From positions 124,001-188,000 of the forward strand of contig JAYMTL010000012.1 in assembly GCA_036897445.1 (NCBI GenBank): DNA of 64,000 bases. Direction: 5' to 3'. Position 1 is the first letter of the stretch. Each line of letters begins with the position of its first letter. Source of the stretch: Pelargonium tetragonum (taxonomy: Eukaryota; Streptophyta; Magnoliopsida; Geraniales; Geraniaceae). The notes below the pieces were generated by a model. The model was not told the origin of the DNA, did no database searches, and saw nothing but the letters and a program-made list of their open reading frames with translations. The translations under genes were made by a program, and so were the position numbers. Positions 51,301 to 62,400 of the stretch are shown one piece after another.

Positions 51301-51879
51301 TTGTGACAACATTAACTCGTTTTTAGAGGTCCCTCTAAAATACAAAGCATAACACTCTTATAAAACCGCAGCAAAACCCAAAAAATTTCTCATATACTTC
51401 GAGGTAAGGAAACCCTAACTTCTTAGACAGGATTGCTTTCATAATTTTAAGGAGTTTACAGAATTCTATAGTACGAGAACTCTCCTACAAAATTTTCCTA
51501 CACTTTTTTAAGGAAAAAGTACAGGACATTTTAGAGGGAGCTCTTTTGTTAATGTGTGAAAAGCAAAGCCAAGGGTAAGTACATCACATAACTCTAAATT
51601 TCTTTGAAGTTTGGGTTCGAACCTAATTACTAATTACACATAAGATTGTATATTGTATATTGATTTAATCCCAATAAGGGTGGTGCTTTACTTCTTTTCC
51701 AGTTTTCCGGAAAAGAAGTTGGGTTTAAGCCGGTTTTTATAGTAGAAGGCTTTCGGAGTGTAAAGTTAACTCTATACTAAAACTTTATTGCAATTCCTTC
51801 GTTACGCTACTGTCAGGTAGAATACTCGTAATCTTTTCTAAGGCAAATCTCTTTTTTTTTGATAAGAACAAGTAAGCCC
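45394..51879. other. AT-rich spacer
   Basis: Six and a half kilobases with no recognised gene. One GGGCTCCC box is at 45566-45573. Frames of 64-73 codons at 46257-46451, 48148-48348, 48818-49039 and 51056-51259 show no family resemblance. A TA-rich run lies near 50354-50377. Confidence 0.5.
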
Positions 51880-52330
51880 AAGAGGAATTATCCTTAACAA
51901 CTATGTATTAGTACTAACTCTAGTTACTAATTAATAGGTAACCCTATTACTATCGCTTATACTCTAGCATATCAATAGATGTAGAGTAAGACTATAATAA
52001 CTAGAATACTCCTTACTATCTCTTATTTGGATACTTTTCTTTAAGACAGGTAAAACAAGAGGTGTACCTATAGAACAAGTAGAACAAGAAGACTCATATC
52101 CACTATACCCATTAGAGTAGTACAGGTTATAAGCTCTATAAGATAAGCATATCCCTTAATTAAGATAATTAAGAAAGACCTAGCCTCTACTGGTATGCTT
52201 ATGAAGAATAAACAACAGGGCATAAGGAGTAAGTCAGTAACAAAGGAGGTCTTTAGATTATAAGAGTCTGAGTATGGATAAAAGAGTTAGAAAAGGAAGG
52301 TAAAGTTATATGACCTTCCGTTCCTTAGTT
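51880..52330. other. A-rich low-complexity island
   Basis: The + strand again shows the taag, acta, agaat and aagta word pattern of the 17100-19300 island, including AACAACAGGGCATAAGGAG near 52212, which recalls words in other islands. No gene is seen. Confidence 0.35.
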
Positions 52331-53040
52331 AGTAGAGTGAATTTCTAAGTTTTAGAGGGAAATGTTAGAACTCAATTCCTCGTTTTTCTTCGGGGTATTC
52401 CCAAGCATAAAGCGCTTCTATCTAATAGACAACATTCCGATAACAGCTCCCAGGATTTCCCAAATAGAACTAATATAGAAGTACTAGATTTGTTGTAAAG
52501 TCTTCCTTATAATATAATAAAAAGGGGGAGTACCCAAAAAATTGTGGGCTCCTCTCTTGGATTCCTTGCTATGCTTCCTCAATGCCTTGTAACAACTCTT
52601 GTCATTTTTTTTCCATTTGGGTATCAACAGCCCCAAGTAAAGAATGCTTTTTTTTACTGTCTGCTCTATAGGTTTGACAAGTAGAAAGTCGTAAAATAAG
52701 GAGTGTAAGGATTACCTCCCACCATTACAACAAGGCTAGATTCATCTTGTTAAGCCTGCTTATAGAACTCTCAAATAAGTACTCCTAATAGGACTTGAAC
52801 CCTGTACAATTCAAACGAGAAATATAGGGAAAAATAGGGTCCCCTATGGGAGGGAGTCAAAAGCCTACTTTTTTTAGATTTAAGGACCTTTTTTAACCTC
52901 TAGGAACATTACCTGCATTAGAAAGAATCTAAGAAAACTAAGACTTATTCAAGGTAATGTAATTAAAACTACAACTCAACAGAATAAGGTAGATCTAAGT
53001 GTTACTTGAAAGGAATGCACTAAACTACTTATGAGAACTA
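52331..53040. other. AT-rich spacer
   Basis: No gene is recognised. It contains GGGGTATTCCC near 52393-52403, another member of the G/C-box pattern. On the minus strand, 52781-52857 has a T-arm-like GGGTTCAAGTCCT and five-base complementary ends, but no other arm of a tRNA. Confidence 0.45.
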
Positions 53041-54900
53041 GAACGAATATAACTAAATACAGGCTTCTGAAAGCATATTTGAGCTGGGCGCCTCCCTTTG
53101 GCCGACTATCAATAACAAGAACACAAAAGTGTTGGAGACTGAGAATGGGAGCTAGAATTTGGGATTTGTTTCCCTATTAGACTTCTTCCTTCACCTTTTG
53201 ATATGGTATATGATTGAATAGAACATAAAAACTAGAATTCCGCCGGAGTCAGCGGACACTTGCTACTTTTCATTGGAAATCTACCTAATATTGGATATTG
53301 GCAGAGTCACTCCTTTCCCGATGTTAAGGCAATGCAAGATGCTCGGTTGAAGCCTTCTTTTACACGTGGAATCCTATAACCCAAAATCCCTTTGCTAGAA
53401 TGAAAACGAACTAAGGCACTAGACATCAAGAGAACACTTCTTTATTTTAGGAATAGGTTATATGCTGCTCTCATACAGGACTTGGTGGGCGATACCAAAA
53501 TAGACAGAGAACAAGACTATAGTAATACGGATAACTGGGTTCACTTATTCTATACCACAAATGAGGCTAACTGTGGTCTCTAACTCAAAGATAATATCTC
53601 GATCGGCAAGGGAAAGGGTTCAGGATGACAGCTCTCGATTCTTTTGCTATATGCTCTTAACACCTAAAGGAAATGACAGGAAGTTTGACTTTGACTGCGC
53701 TATGACTTAAGGGCTTCCCGAAGAGTAGGCTAGTCTCTTATAGGAATTTCAATGACTCTGTGATCTTAAACTATTCGTGTGAAGGATAGAAACTTGGATT
53801 GGAAGATAGCACTAAGGGTACTTACAGGAATCTAACTAACAAATAACATCATACCTAAATCACGTCCACAAAGTGCCTATACCTACTAGGCAGAAAGAAG
53901 CTAAGAGAGTTCGCTTTTGTTCAGTGTTTTATAGGTAAGCAAGAGCTAGGAAGGAACTGAAAAGGATTTGAGCTAATTGTGCAACATCTCATAAACATGG
54001 ATGCACACGCGAACTGTATTGAGTAAAGACTCCTGAGGAGGGGCTCCATTCTCGGCATAAGGACTTAAGGGAACTTTCAATTTCAAGACTTAGACTCAGT
54101 CCGGTGGCGAATCAAAGGCTCTTTCTTTACGTTGACTGGCTTTTGGAGAGGTATCGATTTAGATAATGTGGGTGCTTTTTTTAGACTTTGGCGGGAATAG
54201 AGGATTCCCCTTTTTCACTACTGTAACTTAAAAGTACTACTCAAAGATCGGCTACTTCCTTTAGCAGGACTTTTTCACAGAATAGAAAGAAGTCCCATAT
54301 GATCTAGGAAAGAAACAAGGAAGAACTAAGCGGGATTCGAACCCTCGATTTACGGTCTCGAACGAGGCGTTTTAACGGGTTTAGAAAAAGAGTTCCTTGG
54401 GAGATAGGTCTTAAGGCTGTTAGAATGACAATTGTAGGCTCTTTTTCTCGTAAAAAGCCAATATGAATTATCTCCTAAACTCCCCTTTCTAAGCTAGTGA
54501 CGACAAAAACTACTTTCTACTTCCCTCATATAAACTTGATTTGCTAACTTTCGTTTAATTGACAAAGGAATTCTTAACCTAATGCAATGCCCAGATAGTG
54601 ATAGGAATCGAAGATAGAGCGCAATTAGTCAAAATTCATGGATAAAAATGCTGTAATATACAATTGATTAGACTGGGAACGAGTATTAGAAAAGTAATCG
54701 ACAAAAAAGGGAATGCCACCCTTTCTTACTTTGCTTTTGGAAATTGCCCTGCATACTACGACCAAAGATGAGATGCGTAAACCGGGTGCAGTCCACTTGA
54801 GACTGTCATTTCTAAAGCGAGTCGTTATTAAAATTCCAAGTACCTAATAGAAAACTGCAACCAGAGAAAAGGAAAACTCCATTTCAATTTTGATCTTGTT
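53041..54900. other. more G+C-rich segment resembling ordinary plant mitochondrial spacer
   Basis: Hand counts of 60-base lines between 53281 and 53580 give mostly 40-43% G+C (one line 33%), against 25-40% in lines sampled elsewhere. The GGG-n-CCC boxes and A-run/G-run pattern are sparse. The segment reads like plant mitochondrial spacer and ends close to a tRNA-Ser relic. A frame open from 53504 to 53707 contains a 49-codon ATG frame (53561-53710). It has a more mixed amino-acid make-up than other short frames here, but no family I recognise. This may be a later insertion or a less decayed piece of the genome. Confidence 0.4.
54319..54399 (-). pseudogene. tRNA-Ser-like relic with plastid-type T arm
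   Basis: On the minus strand, the T arm CGAGGGTTCGAATCCC (from 54347 back to 54332) is identical over 16 bases to that of plastid serine tRNAs as I remember them. Upstream of it, GTTCGAGACC followed by GTAAAT resembles the anticodon-to-variable-arm region of a class II tRNA and would read CGA (serine UCG codons). A GTTAAAACGCC word resembles the serine D arm. The ends AAGGAACT and AGTTCTTCCTT are complementary apart from a three-base insertion. The anticodon stem does not pair, and the variable arm is missing. It is therefore a decayed copy, not a working gene. Other tRNAs share the T-arm sequence, so the serine assignment is less sure than its tRNA origin. Confidence 0.45.
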
Positions 54901-57900
54901 ATTAATGTAAATCAATTAAAATTTACATTTTCTAAAAGATTTTCATTTCACCTATTCTAATTACCAGGCTATCCATACAAAAAGGATCAGGATAGTGAGG
55001 GCCCCTTGAAAATCCGGTGTATTCCGGTAAGAAGCTCCATTACTTAAGCTCAAATTACTTACTCTGAAAAAAAGCATCACAGGGATTTAACGGAGAGTCA
55101 AATTTTTATCTTTCAATTAAGGACAAGTTCTTTTTTGTGTTACTGGGAAGTATAAAATCCCTCAGCACTTAAAACTTACCTCCTTTTTTAAAAAAGCTTA
55201 AAGCTAATCTTCACGCTCTTTGTATCCTATGTTAGGGTGTAGATAACCTCAAAAATCCGGCATGTTATAATCGAATCCTTTCGGAAGAAACCTACACATG
55301 GCTAAGCACTACTATATAAATGTGATATGACTAACCGAGGTTAGAACCCTAAAAAATCATTCCCGTACGAGTATCCGGGCCTTACTCCTTTCATAGTAAG
55401 TCACTTAACAGAAACCCCAGTATCCGTTGAAGATTTAACTTGAAAGCAAAGGGAATTTAGACTGAATTCCGTTTCTATTTGGAATCTTTAAGTGCTCTAA
55501 AAAAGTAATAGTTAATACAAAAAAGCTCTCCCTTTGTAATAGATAATTCTGAGGTTTTGAAACTAAAAAAATTTTAGGAAAAAAATAGGAGTAGAATACC
55601 TTAATTAAATTAAGCATTGCTCAAGATTTCTATGTATTGGTATTCCTTTTTAATCGACCAGATTAGAACTTCATTCTGACAATTTAGCAAACCAAGGACT
55701 ACTCGCCCTTTAATATCCAGATTCGAGGCTTCTGTGGAAAGCTATTAAAACTGAGGTTACAAACTAGCTCTGATATACGGACTTTGAAGAGGAGGCCACT
55801 TTTAGCAAACAAAAATGAGTTAAACTGCCCAAATAAGGGAAGAGAGTCATAGTTTTCTATCTGCTATAAGTTTTTGGTAACAAGAATATAACTATGTCCG
55901 TTATTTTTGTTATCCTGGAACTCTTTTGGAACCCAGCTCAAGAAGGAGAGAGCCACATTATATTTCCTTTTTATAAGGCACTCCTCACGCATCTCTACTC
56001 GCGCAGTATCCCGAAGGACTAGACCCTAGTATTAAGAAATTCCATTTACATTACAAGGGGCCTCCTTTTTAAGATAAGAACCAGAGAGACTTTATATGTT
56101 TTTTTTATACACGATATAACAGAACGGAAAACTCAGCAAATATTCCCTACAATACCCATTTTTATCTTAGGGCACAAAATACTCGACGTTAAACCTTAAA
56201 AAAAGCTTTCGCAACAAGAAAGCTCTCTGAAACGGGTAAATAAGTGCATTTCTATATACAGGAACTCGCAAAGAGGATAATATGAAAAACAGATAGCACA
56301 AAACCTAGAATACATTGAAATTCGGATTGACTTTAACTTGGCCACAATCCCGGATTCTTCAAAAAATCAAGGGTAGGGTTCTAACAACTAAAAGGGTAAA
56401 GACAGGACCCAAACCCCGAGATCGGAGCTACATGAGAGCTTTAAACTTAATTTATAACTCTAAGTTAGTTTTGTTACTCTATATAAAGTTCAACAAAGTA
56501 AGGTAGTCCTTTTAGTACTAAAGTGGGGGGTATTATCTGCCCTTGTTCTAGTCAAAGTTTTTGTAAAATCTTCCTTACTAAAATGAAAATTTCCTAGAAA
56601 GAATACATGGTTGTAAGTAAACAAATTATCTTAGCAAGGATATCTAAGTTCAGGGGTTTCTCAAAGTTATAGTACCTCTATATTCCCGGCCACTTTTCAA
56701 AAGAAGTTAGGATAAGGTCCTTCAGTAGATTATTAGATTAAAATCCGGCACTCTATAAGTTACTTTTTTTACTATAGAAATATAGAAAAAGACAATGCAC
56801 AAGATATTCCGGTTTGGCTGAAGGGGGCTTGTCAAAATTCATAGATAGGTAACCTCTCCTTAGGGGAAGCTTGTATTTTGTAGAAAATAAATACTGAGTC
56901 TTTGCCGTTATAACTACTTACTTCGAAAAGAAACCCCCTTAGACTATAGTAACTTAGAATCCCAAGGGAATAACTCGTTTTAGTGTAGTTTGACGCTCAG
57001 TAAATATTAAATTATTGATTAGCTTAAGTCTCCCTTTCTATAAGAGATCTATTCTCTGTTTGCTTTTATTATGCCCTATCGAGAGTAGTTAATTGTTGAT
57101 AGTTAAATTCTGGACTAGCTTTATATGATCAGCCCACTTTATAGTCCTAAAAGTTTAGATCGCAAATAAGGGAAAACGCTAGCGTCAGGGCAACTCTTTC
57201 TATAGTATTGCCTTGGTAATAAGCATAAGTAAGAAAGGCAAAAAATAGACTTTATCCCCTAAACTGTGGAATTTCTAAGTGTTCCAGAATACATTAAAAA
57301 TGAAAGCCGGGGTTTTTCCGAAAATGTAAAACATCTTTTTCTATATATTAGGGCTAAAAAAGTAAGCAATACAGAGAAAAATTTAACCCTCTATTGTCCC
57401 CCATCAGAACATCAAGAAAATCCTACCGAAAGCAAGCTTACCTTTGACTAATTTTAAGTATTCTTACTTGTTAGGGGTGCTCGTAATGTGTTGGTACATT
57501 AGAAGCTTTTTGGGACCCTTGCTAGAATTTGGAATCCTAAGGAAGCTTCCTTTATTAGACAAGGGTCTCGTAACAGACTCTTTTACTTTAATATACAAAT
57601 AGGAACTCTCCTGAAAAGGGGCGCTTTGACTCTTATTTCATTCTTGGCTATCCGGATTTTAATTAAAGGAGCTTGGAGAAAGAAAATAGGCAAGGCATAA
57701 CTACTTAAAATAAGGGCTCCCTTTTAACTAACTAAGAGCTAAAAAACCGCTTTATCTTGTAAACCCTAGCAGGACCTTGTGACTTTGACAATTCTTATTT
57801 CCGGATTCGGAGCAAATAGTTTGTTTAGACTTTACTTTCACCTACAAAAATAAGCCCAGCTTCTCAAGAAAAAGATTAGATTTAAATTAAAAGAGACGCA

Positions 57901-58989
57901 CTCCTTGGTTACTTAGTTTCATTCTTTCTGCCTCGATCAGCCAAAAAGCCTCTAACGCAACAACGGATCTTGAGGAGCTAAAAAGGGTGCTACTTTTTTA
58001 TACTAAAGAGATACTAAGAAAATACCATAGTTCAAGCCCCCATACTATATAAATAAAAATAAGATAGCAGATTTCTAACTTTAGCCTTATTTTAAAGATT
58101 ACTTTTTTCTGGTAGGGGCACAGAAGTAAGCAATAAATAGATACCCCCTTGTACTACTAATTAGATTTTACAATTCCTCAGTAAATTTCTTATCTTTCTA
58201 GATCTTTGATTTGAGTAAAAAAACAGCTATACTTATTCGTAGAAAATCATTACAGTAGCGTAGTCGATAGCTTTATGAAATAAATACCTTTGAAGTAGGT
58301 CCTATAGTGTATATTCCGGGGCTTTCCTTACCCATCCTTAGTGGAAAAATCTAACTAAATATTAATATAAGGAATGTGAAAAAGCTTCCTTTAGATATTT
58401 TAGTTTTAGTTATCACTGCTTTTACGCTTTATAAAAACCAATAAACTAGGCTTTGCCGGGACTCTAGCACTTATCAAAAAATCTTAGGAATTTCGTAATA
58501 GGGATTCTTTAGCCGGGCTTTCTGGGGTCTTCTTGACTTGAGTTGCAGAAAATCTTCGATTTATACTCTCCACCCCCTTTTTTCGGCATTTCGTACAGAG
58601 GGTGCCTTTCTATTCCAATGTATAAAATAGGCTCCCGCAGCATAAGATTTCATTACACACGAATCTCATTTCTCTTAATAGGAACTGGTAATTCTTATAA
58701 AAGAGAAATTGTTCGACACTTAAACTGAATTTCTACTCCTCTGCAAATCTACCAGGGAGCATCTAACTTTTTTAGAGAGATCTTTTATACTACATTTTCG
58801 TGTAACAGTTTTCTACTTTATTTCGGTCTATAACAAGCTTTTTATAGGATACCCTGGCCCCATGTTCCTTTTTAGTCCTTGTTTTTTTAGAACTTCTTCT
58901 TGCTTGCCCTTCCAATATCAGTTTGGTTCATAACTCTCTCTTAGCAGAGTTTTCTATTGCTTCCGAGTACAAGAAATTTCATAAGTATT
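54901..58989. other. AT-rich spacer
   Basis: No gene is recognised. Frames of 60-63 codons at 55435-55617 (minus), 56315-56506, 57266-57451 and 58543-58728 (plus) are of chance length. The two at 56.3 and 57.3 kb have the most protein-like make-up but no known motif. One GGGCTCCC box lies at 57714-57721. Confidence 0.5.
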
Positions 58990-59480
58990 CTGCCTTTCCG
59001 ACCTAATTTACAAAAAACAAAAAAGGCCTACTAACTCACTCGCTTTTTCTTTCTTTGTATTGCTTTACCTCTTATCTTTTCTTTGTTTGTTGATTTAGAT
59101 TCTGTATTTGTACTAGTATAGAGGGAGAGTTAGTAAGAAGGGGCTATAGAGAGATTCCCTGTTGTTACTGTCTTATTGTCTTATGGGTTCTATTGTAGTT
59201 AGTTTCTTAAGGTATATTCCTCTTTTTCCTTCAATTTTCTTATTTATATTATTTGTTAGTCTTAGTTTTATATGAGCTAGACTCTTCTTTTTTTTGGTTA
59301 ATAAGAGAGAGTGTTAATAAGATAAGGGGGAGAGGAACTATATAGATAGAATAGGGGAGTAAGGAAAGGAGGCTTGTAATATATATATAGGGAATGGAGG
59401 AATGCCTTATGGAGCTGGTGTTAATGTAGCTATTGTCTTATTGTATTACTTTTTAAAGTAGTTTCTGTAGGTAATAGAGA
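58990..59480. other. T-rich low-complexity island
   Basis: The + strand is dominated by ttt, cttat, ttgtt and later gg/ag-rich words. GTCTTATGGGTT at 59178-59189 is the reverse complement of AACCCATAAGAC at 18781-18792, with similar flanks. This supports a link to the 17100-19300 island on the opposite strand. No gene is seen. Confidence 0.35.
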
Positions 59481-62400
59481 TTGTGTTATATTAGAAAGGG
59501 GTCTATAAAATGTCTTGAATCGAACGTAAAAGAAAGTCTCAGATGTACAAAAAGAATAGGGTTACTGGGTAGGCTAAGAATTTTACTGCACTTAAACTGC
59601 CTTACAGCTGGTTTTGATATTCCTGTAAATAACCCGTTGTTATCCTTAAGATTTTCGAAACTCTTTGCTTAAAAAGTATAATTGCTTATTCTAGAATTTT
59701 TAATGAAAAGCGGAGGGACAAAGTAAAGCTTAAAGGTATAGCAAGATACGGATCTTCGGCTTAAGCTTAGAAACCTTATTTAAGTATTTCGAGTACAAGG
59801 GTTTTTAGTTAAGTACCAGGTAAGTAAATTAAGGACTCCCCTATAAGACTTTCAGCTAAATCTTGATAAAGCTAAAACTTTCACTTTTATTAACTAAATA
59901 ATCCAGGATATAAGTATTGTAAACCCCCTTCAGTATCGCGGATTCAACTTTTGCATATAAATTTCCTATGATTCTGCATACTTTCTCTTATGGGAATGGG
60001 CAACTCCTGTAATAGAAAGACCTCCTCGCAAGCTTTTTTCAATTATGACTCAAATTTGGTTTGGAAAACAGGCAAACTTGCGGATGTTCCGTGGCTAGCA
60101 GGATTTCCTTATAGATTTTGATACTTTCCGGAAACAAAGGAGCCTATATACCCGAGAGAAGAGTACTTCCCCTATATCTCTACAGATAGACCCCGAGCGG
60201 AAAAAATAGGAACTCATTTCAATTTTAGCTAAGAAGTGAGGAAAGTTTACTTTAAAAGCCTATTGAATTTGTCCCTCTAAAACTAAGTAGGAAGTATCAT
60301 AAGACTTTATCTTGTAAAACCCGATACTTGGTTATATCCGTTGAAACTTTGCTGGAATTCTTACAACCTATACCTTTCTTCAGAAATAGAAACCTCTAGC
60401 GAAAATGCCCTAAAGTTAAGTAATTAAATTCGATAACTAAAAGGGCAGTTCTAGTTTAAGGAAATTCCAACATATTATACACGTATACCCACCCATAAAT
60501 TACGTAATGGGTAAAATATTTGAAGTTGAAGCTCCAGCTTTTCGATTCTCTTTATTAGGAATCCCCAATTGTTCATAGAAATTCTTAGGGATATTTAAAA
60601 GTTTATCTAGCGCATTCGCAGGGTTTCTTTAATTAGGAAAACCCAGAATTACACTAAGATAGACTCGTAGTAATAAAGTAAGAAAACTGGGCTTATACTT
60701 ATAGGTAAGTCAAAACTTTCTTTTAGGCTCGTATTAAAATTCTAAAGTGAGCAAAAAGGGAAATAGCCCTTCCCGACAAGATCTTATTAGATCCCTATTT
60801 GCTTGCAAAGTATAAACAAGGTGTAAATCCTGGGCGTTTTTATTTTATTATAGGGCAAAGTTAGAAGATCTTAGAAAAAAGAGTCTTTTATTACTTAGAT
60901 TTAAATACTAAACCTGTTTTAAAGCATAATCTTGAAGGAAGCCCTGCGGGATACCCCTATACGAGATTACTTTTTTACGACCTTTGAATTACAATGTATA
61001 TAATATCAATTCATTTCCATCTAGAAATTTGCTAACTCCACCGTGTATAGGAAGCGGGAAATCCTATAAAAGAAAATGCCTTTAAAACCCCTATTTTTTT
61101 CCAACGTATGCCCAAACTTGACTTGAACAAATCTGGCGAAAGTTTCTTAGCTAGCACTCATTATCCTTGTTTTTTTGAAATACATAAAATGACAGCATCA
61201 AGTGGACTTGGTTTACACTTTTCTATTTTGGATTCTAAAAGTGCGTAAGCCCGGGAATTTTGGAACTCTTTTTTGAGCAAACCCTTGTTGCCTTTCTTTT
61301 CCGCTATTCGGGTATTAAAATAAAGTTTATAGCAGTACTTATATTAAGGGTAAACCCCCCTCTTTATGTAAAATGAGGAAGACCTGTCTTGTTACGAATT
61401 TGGGCTCGAGTTAGACACTTCATAGTCAACCTTTTACTAAACTCTTGGAGTGCCCCTTTTGTTGTTTATTACAGAGCTAGGTACAGCTAAAAAAGGGTTA
61501 CCCCCGAGAAAAATGAACCCAGCCTTTCTTGAAAAATAGAATAAAGAACGTAGCAAGGCGCCCCTTTTAATTATGACTTCAACCTCCCTTTATATAGCTC
61601 TACAAAGACTCGAAAATTTAAGCTATATAAACTCCTAAAACGAAAGGTTTTAGTTATCCTCGCTAGAGAAGTCAACCACCTTTTTTTCTAGGATTCCTAT
61701 TCTAGTTTAGCTTTGGCCTAAGAGAACCAACAGCACTCCCCTTTGGTTATTAAAAAAAACTGGCGCTTGCCTTTAAAAATTTTTTGCTTTGTAATATCTA
61801 TCTAAGTATACCTTAAAAGTTAGAAAATACCCTACGGGGAACTCTTCCTTATTAAGCACCTCCCAAGGAGCTATATACCCATGTTGTGAAAAGGGCTCTT
61901 ATCTTAGAAGCAGCGCTAATATTTATTTTAGTGAGCGATAACACGGATTTGCTAAAAAGGGTAAAAAAAGGAAACTCCTATAAGAACTAGCATTGCAAGG
62001 TCCCCTATAGTTTGGGGCAGGAAACATATAGAATCCTTGAGTTATAGTTATAGAGTACTCCTTATAGCTAAACAAATTAGCTCATATACTTAAGTTCGTC
62101 TAAAAAATTGTAGTTAAGAGCTCTTGTCCTTATCCTTTTTTTAGGGTTCCCTGAGCATAGTTATACTGTATAGTAAGTACCTAATCTAGTAATTCGAATA
62201 AAGCTTTGCTAAGTCAAATTTGAACCTCTTTGTGTGTCCCTTAATATGCTCCTTTTTCACAAAATGTATGATTAAAAAAGCGGATAGTCTAAACCCTTAC
62301 TAGTTGAACCAGACTAAGGCATAGCTGACAAAGGTTTTAGTAGCACGATAAGAACTCTTTACTACCCCTTAAGTTTTAAGAACGCTCTTAACAAGACCCC

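Noticed and set aside
52781-52857. Minus-strand tRNA-like T arm with ACTCC/GGAGT ends
   Set aside because: The T stem pairs poorly, and no D or anticodon arm can be drawn.
57266-57451. 61-codon frame with many Glu, Ser and Lys residues
   Set aside because: Chance length, no motif, and no start context. Kept only as a frame to test by translated search.
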